Shown piece after piece: positions 57,396 through 64,000 of a DNA stretch of 64,000 bases; positions within the stretch are counted from its first letter, which is position 1, and each line of letters starts with the position of its first letter. The DNA lies in assembly GCA_905221605.1 (NCBI GenBank), contig CAJNDS010000378.1, forward strand, positions 90,683 to 154,682. Reading direction: 5' to 3'. The notes beneath the pieces are model-generated. The model worked only from the letters and a program-made list of their open reading frames with translations, made no database searches and was not told the origin of the DNA. The translations under genes and the position numbers were made by a program. This DNA is from Symbiodinium natans (lineage: Eukaryota; Sar; Dinophyceae; Suessiales; Symbiodiniaceae).

Positions 57396-57938
57396 GTGCT
57401 GCAAGAACATCCCCAATCATCTCGAAAAGTCTACATGCCCGGTGTTCTGCAAGCTGCAACAGTGACCGCACATCCTCGTGGACGCACTATACTGCAAAAG
57501 GAAGCTTCAGGCTCGGCAATTACGCCCAGGGCGTCTCGGGAAAGGCCACTGCAACCCAGGGACTCATCCCAGCCGCTATTTCCTGGCACTACTGGCACAC
57601 CGGGACTACAAGTGCATGGTGCACTGCATGGCATGATGCCAACTGCACCAACTGTGCCAACTGTACCAGCTGCAGCAGCTGTACCAGCGAGCCCTCGAGT
57701 GATTGCCTCAACCTCGAGCAGCTCGAGCATTGCAAATCGAGGCCCGACCATTGTGCACGGCAAACCGTCTCACTTGTGGGAGCCGACTCAAAGCCAGCGG
57801 CACCGTGCATCCTCTCATCTTGTTCTAGGCCACGATGCCAACCCATTTCAGCAGAACGGGCCGAATGGGCCAGCATCGAGCCGAATTTCAACAGACACCA
57901 CATCATTCACTGACGCGATCCCGCAGCTCTACTCCTGA
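57396..57938 (+). CDS. Ser/Pro/Thr-rich low-complexity ORF
   Basis: Open frame of 180 codons to TGA at the end. It includes PTAPTVPTVPAAAAVPASPR and a Ser run (STSSSSSIAN) and ends TDAIPQLYS. The internal actgcaccaactgtgccaac-type short repeat (about 57646-57690) also makes an overlapping frame Cys/Thr-rich. No domain. May be part of a longer disordered protein or simply an open stretch. Confidence 0.35.
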   Translation: MLQEHPQSSRKVYMPGVLQAATVTAHPRGRTILQKEASGSAITPRASRERPLQPRDSSQPLFPGTTGTPGLQVHGALHGMMPTAPTVPTVPAAAAVPASPRVIASTSSSSSIANRGPTIVHGKPSHLWEPTQSQRHRASSHLVLGHDANPFQQNGPNGPASSRISTDTTSFTDAIPQLYS

Positions 57939-59219
57939 TGTGAGAGGAGAGCGAGGCATGCGAGGCTTGTCCATAGTCCAGCGTCTTTGGTGTTACCGCA
58001 TGAGGGGGGACGGGGGAGTGCTTTTTACGGAGTTATTGCGTGGTTGGTCTGTTTTGTTAGCTGCTGGCTAACGGGGAGACTTTGTGCACGTTGGGCAAAG
58101 AGAGCATTTATCCCGACGCTGCAAGTGCAAAGCAAACTCGGCAAACTCTGCATGCACCAGTGGTTAAAAGACGTTAAGCGTCGACATCGGCAGCGCACAC
58201 CTGTGACAAGCGGCGGCATTGCGCCAATAGCAGCAGCTCTGAAGAAGTTGACGCCGCAGAAATATTTCTTCTGAGGCAACATGCCGCCACGACTGATGGC
58301 GATGTGCCACTCGTCAAATTGTCAAAGCGAGAGTAACATGCGTAGCACGAAAGGTGAGAGTCCATTGGATATGGCGGGGGCTACAACAAGAATCCATACT
58401 GCAGGCCCGCTGATTGAGCCTTGGTAAGGTCGGGATATGACACGGCGGCTCGCAAAAGTTTCAACAATGATGATGCCGGGAGTGCAGGCCCCAGTGCTTC
58501 GAAGTGGTGAGCCTCCCTTTCTGAAGATTGCAATGATTTGAAACTGATTCGCAAGTAAGATATCCTTTGCCCATGTTCAAAGGTGGTTCTGCCATGTTCT
58601 GGTGTGCCCTAGGTGAGGAGAGTACCGAGAATGTTCATCGATCGGTGCGCCCCTGAAAGCCTTGCATTCGGGGAAGTGCCAGCCGAAAGTCGACTTAAAG
58701 TTCACATGTGACGACCGCACCGAGCACAAGTGACGCCCAGGTCAAGTACACAAATGAGTTGTTGGAAAGGCGGGTGTTCACGGTGTTCACCGACCGTGAA
58801 AAGGGCTGCACAAAGGGCACAAAGCGTCTTGCCAAGGACACTGCAGCTCGAGAGGTCCGCTGCGCATTTCCTAGACAATGCAGAAGCGCCCTCAGGAAGA
58901 TGGGCTTGGGAACCTGCTTTCTTCACGCACTCTGCGCCGGGCTGTGTAGGGGCAGCGGGGCAAAGCATTCAATCGACAGCTTCGAGCGCATTTCAGCTAA
59001 GGACGAACTCATCAGTTGCGTCAAGCAGCAGGTGCAGCAGCCCACCAAAGAGCACACATCAGCCTGTGGCATCAGCATGGAACTCATCAGCATTTGTAAC
59101 GTCACAATTTTGTGATCATGTAGGTCAGGAAGGCTCATGAAGCTTCTCTGTCGAGCTCACCTGGCAGATTTGCCACTGCACATCTGGCTGCTGGTATTTG
59201 AGCGTTGAACGCGCCAGGT
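57939..59219. other. no gene recognised
   Basis: Overlapping ORFs at 58708-59115 and 58730-59140 (+) without motifs. Nothing recognisable on the - strand. Confidence 0.45.
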
Positions 59220-60905
59220 ATGCAGGCAAGCATCTTGAACCTGTCCCAGCAGAAGATGGAGCTGCAGGAAGGCGTTGCCCAAGGTCCTGGTCCTGAAGCT
59301 TTGGAGCCCCGGCGCTTCTGACAGCAACTGCGCACCTGAGGTCAGATCGACATCAACCGGACAGAAGCTCTTCTCCAACACATGCAGAAGGAGATCAAGG
59401 GCCAGAAAGCGCTTTGCCCTTGGCAGGGAGAGTCCTCCTCTGTCCCCCTTCTGTGCTTTCTGCGCCCATGCACAGCAGTTGTCAAAAATGCGCAAAAATT
59501 GGGATTCGCAGTAAGGACGTTGGAGGAGTGGGAAGAGTCGCAGGAAATCCCACTCGAGAAGCACGTTGCTAAGCCTTAGCTTTCCATATGCATAAGCGGG
59601 TGGCCTGTTGACACATGCTTCGTTTTTCTTTCTCGCGGTCTGGTCAGGTTTGACCAGCGTCTCCCTGTTGCTATACAGCAGGACTGAACAGTGGGCCTGT
59701 AGTTCTCGAAGTAGCTGATGAAAGTATGAGGACATGCGCCTCAGTGCTGTCGACCGCATGCAGGACGGATCACGGGGGAAGTATGCAGGGTGTAGCGGGC
59801 ACAATGTTACAGACGCGCACATGGTCAACCCATAAATTATTCTTCAGTGCCCCTGTCTTGGCGGACCTTCTGTTGCCAGGCCCCCATGTAAATGCAAGTT
59901 TGTCGGGCTATTCAGGCGGGCTATTCAGGAACCGCTAAGAACAAGAGACTGAAAGGCCTTATGCCTGCAACATGACCTGAAGAAGCTACAGTAGCCCGAA
60001 CCAGGAGAGAGTCTCAATGCATTTGTTTTCTGTGAAGCCGGGCTGCTTTGGGTGGCTTCTGAAATCAGTTCTGCAATTCTCCAGGAACACATGCACAACG
60101 CCAGGAGCAATGTGCCTCCCTTGGTTAGGTGGAGAATGCTGAAGCAGCATTTAAAGGCAGTGTGGTCACTGATGTCACTGGCGAAGCCGAGGTTCACACG
60201 CTCAACCACAAGTGTGAGGAGACGAAAGAGTTGCTGCAGCACTCCTTACGGCTTTTTTGCAATTGAAAGTAGGCTTGCGAGTTGCAGCCAGGGCACATAG
60301 GTAGCAGCGACTTGACAAGTGAAAGGTCGCAGCTTCGGAGTTCCTCGGAGTTACTGCAGAAGCACCTGACAGACGTGACAGCCTCTTGGACCGCACTTCT
60401 CCCTCATATTAGCCTCTAACTTGAGACTCCAAGTGTTCCCGGCTTCTCTTCGGCCTGGCTTAAGGCATCCTGGAACATTGACATGCGCAGACCCCAGTGC
60501 CAACAGAAGACACATCGGGAACGTATTCTTTTGGCAAACTGCTAGTACTGCGAGGCAATGCTCCAAGGTTGGTTTCAACAAGGACCCACATTTTGAGATG
60601 GCCTTGTTGCCTGGAGCACGTTTTGATGTTACAGCTGGCACTAGGATGCAAATTCGTCATCAGTTTCCACATCGAGATCAAAGGGCTCATCCTTTGCTGC
60701 TGGCTCAGTTCAGTGTGACTCAGTTCGAGATTATCTTCTTCTCACTGGAAAGGTACCAGCCAGCGGCCACTTGTCAAAGGAAGCGCTAGATCTGATGCTG
60801 GCTTGCAATCAGAAACCCTCAGTCTACGGAGATGTTGATGAGCTTAAGCACCAACTTGCACAGCAATGCATCAAGACAGTTCACAGAAGCCTTGCAGAGT
60901 CCTAA
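59220..60905 (+). CDS. coiled-coil protein exons, unknown family (tentative gene)
   Basis: Four segments with strong helical, charged composition lie in order. About 59233-59307: LNLSQQKMELQEGVAQG. About 59343-59400: QIDINRTEALLQHMQKEIKG. 60129-60266: after gttag|g, VENAEAAFKGSVVTDVTGEA, then EVHTLNHKCEETKELLQHSL. 60780-60905: after caaag|g, EALDLMLACNQKPSVYGDVD, then ELKHQLAQQCIKTVHRSLAE. The last two start at AG|G acceptors. Whether they form one gene is inference. A separate stretch near 60573 (VGFNKDPHFEMALLPGARFD) may be another exon. No domain recognised. Confidence 0.4.
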
Positions 60906-62299
60906 GTCGTGTGTGGGCGGCATGCATGAGTCCCGGCCCAGCAAGGATTCGCTCCAGGATCAAGTCCGCGGCGTACGTTGGACGGGCTGCAGATTGCGCT
61001 TGATCGCTTGTCACGTCAACGGCATTCAAGATCCATCAAGACATCAGGACCGAAGCAATCATACGATGTCATCTTCAAACGATTCGACAAGGACCTTACC
61101 AAGCTTGCCACACATTGACTGCGGCGGTGCTTCTATTCATGTTCATATTCAGACTCTCGGCTATGTACCTTTCGCTACCGTGCAGGATGGATCCGGGACG
61201 CTGTGCTTTGAAGAGGTGAAGAGTGCACTGCGTAGAATTCTCAGGCGGGAAGCATACCATTGGTACAAGCTGCGGCAAGTTGTGAGCTAGCATATCGTCA
61301 CATAGTGTGGACCGTGGACCTCGGACCTGGGCGTGCAATGCCTCAAAACCTCTTCACCTCCACCCATTACTGGCGTTAGAGGACAACAGCTCAAGAAAAG
61401 TTAGGTCGTTGTAAATTCGGGCTCAAGGTACACCAGCTGCACCCTAGCGTCCAGACCTGCTGCCTGCAATGGAAGAACTAGAAACTAGAACCCACTGATC
61501 CGATGTCTAAAACGATGTGCCAATTCTGCGCCTGTTCTTGCTGTTGTGACGGCTCTAGGGCTTCAGGCCCGGTGCTTGCCGGATTGCCGTGTGGCGCCGC
61601 AAGAAGACTCAAATTTTACATCCACAAAGAACTGCAGACAGGTACTTCGCAGTCGTTTTGCCCCCGGTGCAAATTATCAGGGCCTTCGGGTTAATTTGTC
61701 AAGGTCTGACAGAATTCTTTGCTCCGGGGTCAGACACAACTGATTTCATTTGTGTAGTCACGGGTTATGGTCTGGCAAGCTTGTGATCAACCCATCATGA
61801 CATCGGCCCCTCACCTTTTCAGAAACTTCATCTCTCCTTGCCACTGCCGCCTCCTCGGCTTTTCCGCAATGCAAGCAGCATCTGCAGCTGAAGTTCTCAA
61901 CATTTGGAGAAAGTCCTCTGGTCAGTTTTCAAACCCCACGAGCAGCTTCATGTCTTAATCATAACTACACAGCGTAGGTGGAGAGGAGGGGACTCTTGGA
62001 CGCCGTAGACACCAGCCTAGTTTTTGCTACCGAGAAAGCCGTCTTTGACTTTGTTTAGCCATTGCAGAGCCATTTGGGTATGTGCTCTCAGAGCGAAGCC
62101 TAGTCTACCAAAGTGTCTTCGACAGAGAGGATACCGAGCTCCAGCCTCAACGACTATCAGATCTCCTCCTTGTGCGCAGCGCTCCTTGGCTACGTCTCAT
62201 GGCATCCCTCGCGGCGGCTGACTCGCAGCACGCGCTCGGGTGCTCCCTCTCCCTCCCTCTATCTCTCTCTCGCTCCCCTCCCCTCCCTTCTTCACTGGA
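60906..62299. other. no confident gene; possible upstream exon of the EF-hand gene
   Basis: At 62070-62220 a frame reads YVLSERSLVYQSVFDREDTE, then LQPQRLSDLLLV, resembling a degenerate EF-hand helix-loop-helix without a calcium-binding loop. A pyrimidine-rich tract (62245-62290) precedes the next exon. Confidence 0.4.
62245..62292. repeat. pyrimidine-rich tract upstream of EF-hand exon
   Basis: ctccctctccctccctctat and following ct/ccct runs, immediately before the exon at about 62300. It could serve as the acceptor polypyrimidine tract. Confidence 0.6.
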
Positions 62300-63955
62300 G
62301 TTCGAAAGAAGGTTAGACACGAACGACTCCGGCAACGTGGACATCGCCGAGCTGGTGGCCTTTCTTGGCTCAAATCTTGGATTGCGCGGAAGTGTTCTTG
62401 TTGGGCTTTTCAGCTCACAAAGTCTCAAAGTATGCAACACTGTCATGGGCAAGTGAACTCATGTCTCTGTACTTCCCCTTGCACTTCCCCTACGTCACGT
62501 GTGTCGCATAGGTGCGGAGTCTCTCGAAGGTCGCCGTGGCGGGTTGAAAGAAAAGCTGAACCAGGATCTTGGCCTCAGTAAGGCCGGGCCTGGCGTATCA
62601 GCTGATGCCAGCCATGTTTGCCAAGTTTATGCCAAAGTGGATGTTTTGAGGTCGATGACGGTTCTCTTCAGCTTGACTGCTTTGCCTATTCCTTAGCAGT
62701 GCCTCTGCACGCCTCCAGTTGCTGACTCAAAGCCAAAAAGGATCAAACACTCAGGTCAAACGCAAGCCGCGTCAGCACAACGGCCAGCATTCGCAAAAGC
62801 TGCCTGCCAACAGTAGCAAGCGACGTCCTCAGCTGAGGTATGCTGAGGTGGTATAGCACACTCAGCCTACTGACATAGTACCGAAACATACCGAATCATA
62901 CATTGTTTTTCGACAGATTCGATGTCCAGACGCCCAGTACAGCTTTGACATGAACTGCGCCGCTTGTAACGAGAAGCGTCGCAAGACCCTCACCTAAGCC
63001 AGGATTCCATTACCGCAGAACGTGGTGGAGATGCTTCGGTCAAAGATGAAGGAAGGGACTGCAGGGACTTGACAAAGGAGTCCTAGTGAGTTGCAGATTT
63101 GACGTCGCAAGCGATAGTAGTAAGGGAAAAGGGGAGATGCGGCATCAGGCGGCGGCCTATGCTGGACAGCTTGGTCGTGAGATTAAGGCCTGCGCGGAAT
63201 CGGCTTCGGCGGTAGATCAAGGGGTACACAGAGTTACAAATGTACTTGCTCCAGCTAAGTATACACATGTATACTGTATAAATATCAACTTCAGGCCGAG
63301 GGAGGCAAAGTGCAGAAAAGCTACACAGATCACCTCATCTAGGCTTTGTTCTCCCGCTTCGACTACAATGGCTCCGGTTTCCTGGAGGCGCGAGAAGCCC
63401 AAAGCATTGGCGCATCTCCTACATGCGCATGCGCTTGATTGGTAAGACCATTTAGACATGCAGGAGGAGTGGTAGGTTCGTGGAATTTCGTACGTATTCC
63501 GCATTTCGCATCCCGCAAAACAGCTGCGAAGTGCTCACCAGCACATCAGGTGGATGAAGTCCGCCAGGTTTTGCGCCGAGCCATGAGGAGCACAGCACAT
63601 CGCAACATTGTCAACTCTAAGTCAACACTGTGACGTCGAGGCTATGGCATGGTTGTGGCATAGTGCCAGGATACCGCCGACGGTCATCACCGACCAGCAG
63701 ATATGGAAGTCCACCCACTGGATACAACCCTTAAGACCTTCATGATTGCACCTGGCCGGTGATGTTGCTGCAGGTTGTGTGCCTCCTTGGATGTGGACAA
63801 GTCAGGTGTCCAGAGCTGAAGACCTTCCAAATGCCGTGGATGCACGAGTGTTCAGCGCGAAGCGTGCAGATATGTTCAAATGTTTCGAGCGAACCTGTCG
63901 GGCATAAGCTTGCTTAGGCCATCAGCATCGAGGAGCTCACTCGATTTGTCAGCCT
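62300..63955 (+). CDS. multi-EF-hand calcium-binding protein, partial
   Basis: EF-hand 1 at about 62300-62370: FERRLDTNDSGNVDIAELVA, with loop D-T-N-D-S-G-N-V-D-I-A-E complete at positions 1, 3, 5, 9 and 12. EF-hand 2, exon from 63343 (tctag|g): ALFSRFDYNGSGFLEAREAQ. A helical exon from 63550: VDEVRQVLRRAMR. EF-hand 3 is split by an intron: 63774-63807 LCASLDVDKSG, GT-AG intron 63808-63917, then AISIEELTRFVSL, restoring a 12-residue loop ending in Glu. After EF-hand 2 the expected exiting helix appears in a shifted frame (about 63411-63440), so a splice or a frameshift is unresolved. The 3' end is outside the window. Likely a calcium sensor or an EF-hand module of a larger protein. Confidence 0.65.
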
Positions 63956-64000
63956 CTGATGCAGGCCTGAGTTTTGCAAGCTCGATTGTGGTCATTCGTT

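Noticed and set aside
1-64000. Dinoflagellate spliced-leader RNA gene or relict leader
   Set aside because: Looked for the ccattttggctcaag core; no match found. The gctcaag pieces in satellite 1 are part of its B monomer.

Overview
The window looks like nuclear DNA of a dinoflagellate, most likely a Symbiodiniaceae-type genome (inference). Genes are cut into small exons by short introns. Of the 23 introns I could place on both sides with reading frame preserved, 8 start GT, 10 start GC and 5 start GA. All end in AG, and in 22 of 23 the base after the acceptor is G. Every recognisable gene lies on the + strand, as expected for unidirectional dinoflagellate gene blocks. There are no operons, Shine-Dalgarno sites or bacterial promoters, and I found no full dinoflagellate spliced-leader sequence.

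Layout. 1-6560: a satellite of about 64-bp monomers in a three-monomer (about 191 bp) order, which flips orientation at about 5885. 8920-9625: a degenerate dispersed repeat. 10455-11022: two exons of a beta-lactamase-like serine hydrolase. 17025-39757: exons of one glycoside hydrolase family 2 (GH2) gene, found in correct protein order but spread over nearly 23 kb. Inside that span lie a complete 1800-residue GH6 (cellulase/cellobiohydrolase-type) gene with four tandem catalytic domains (19426-26870), a pentatricopeptide-repeat gene (30603-33365) and a second satellite of 67-bp monomers in 134-bp dimers (about 34395-36755). 42438-42554: a Calx-beta-like exon. 50247-50390: the first exon of a short, very basic protein. 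About 52075-52480: exons of a Lys/Gly/Pro-rich protein. 54050-56911: eight exons of an AAA+ ATPase. About 59220-60905: coiled-coil exons. 62300-63955: EF-hand exons of a calcium-binding protein running off the right edge.

Function. GH6 and GH2 are carbohydrate-active families; the GH6 product carries a signal peptide, so a secreted or wall/vesicle polysaccharide role is likely, and the GH2 enzyme could act on released sugars (inference). The PPR protein probably binds organellar RNA. The EF-hand and Calx-beta exons point to calcium handling. The most unusual points are the interleaving of GH2, GH6 and PPR genes on one strand, the four-domain GH6 made of near-identical 1582-bp units, and the exon-precise homogenisation of GH6 domain 1.

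Limits. Exons were found by eye from family motifs and frame continuity. Exons without a recognisable motif have certainly been missed, and long gaps are described as seen, not proven empty.
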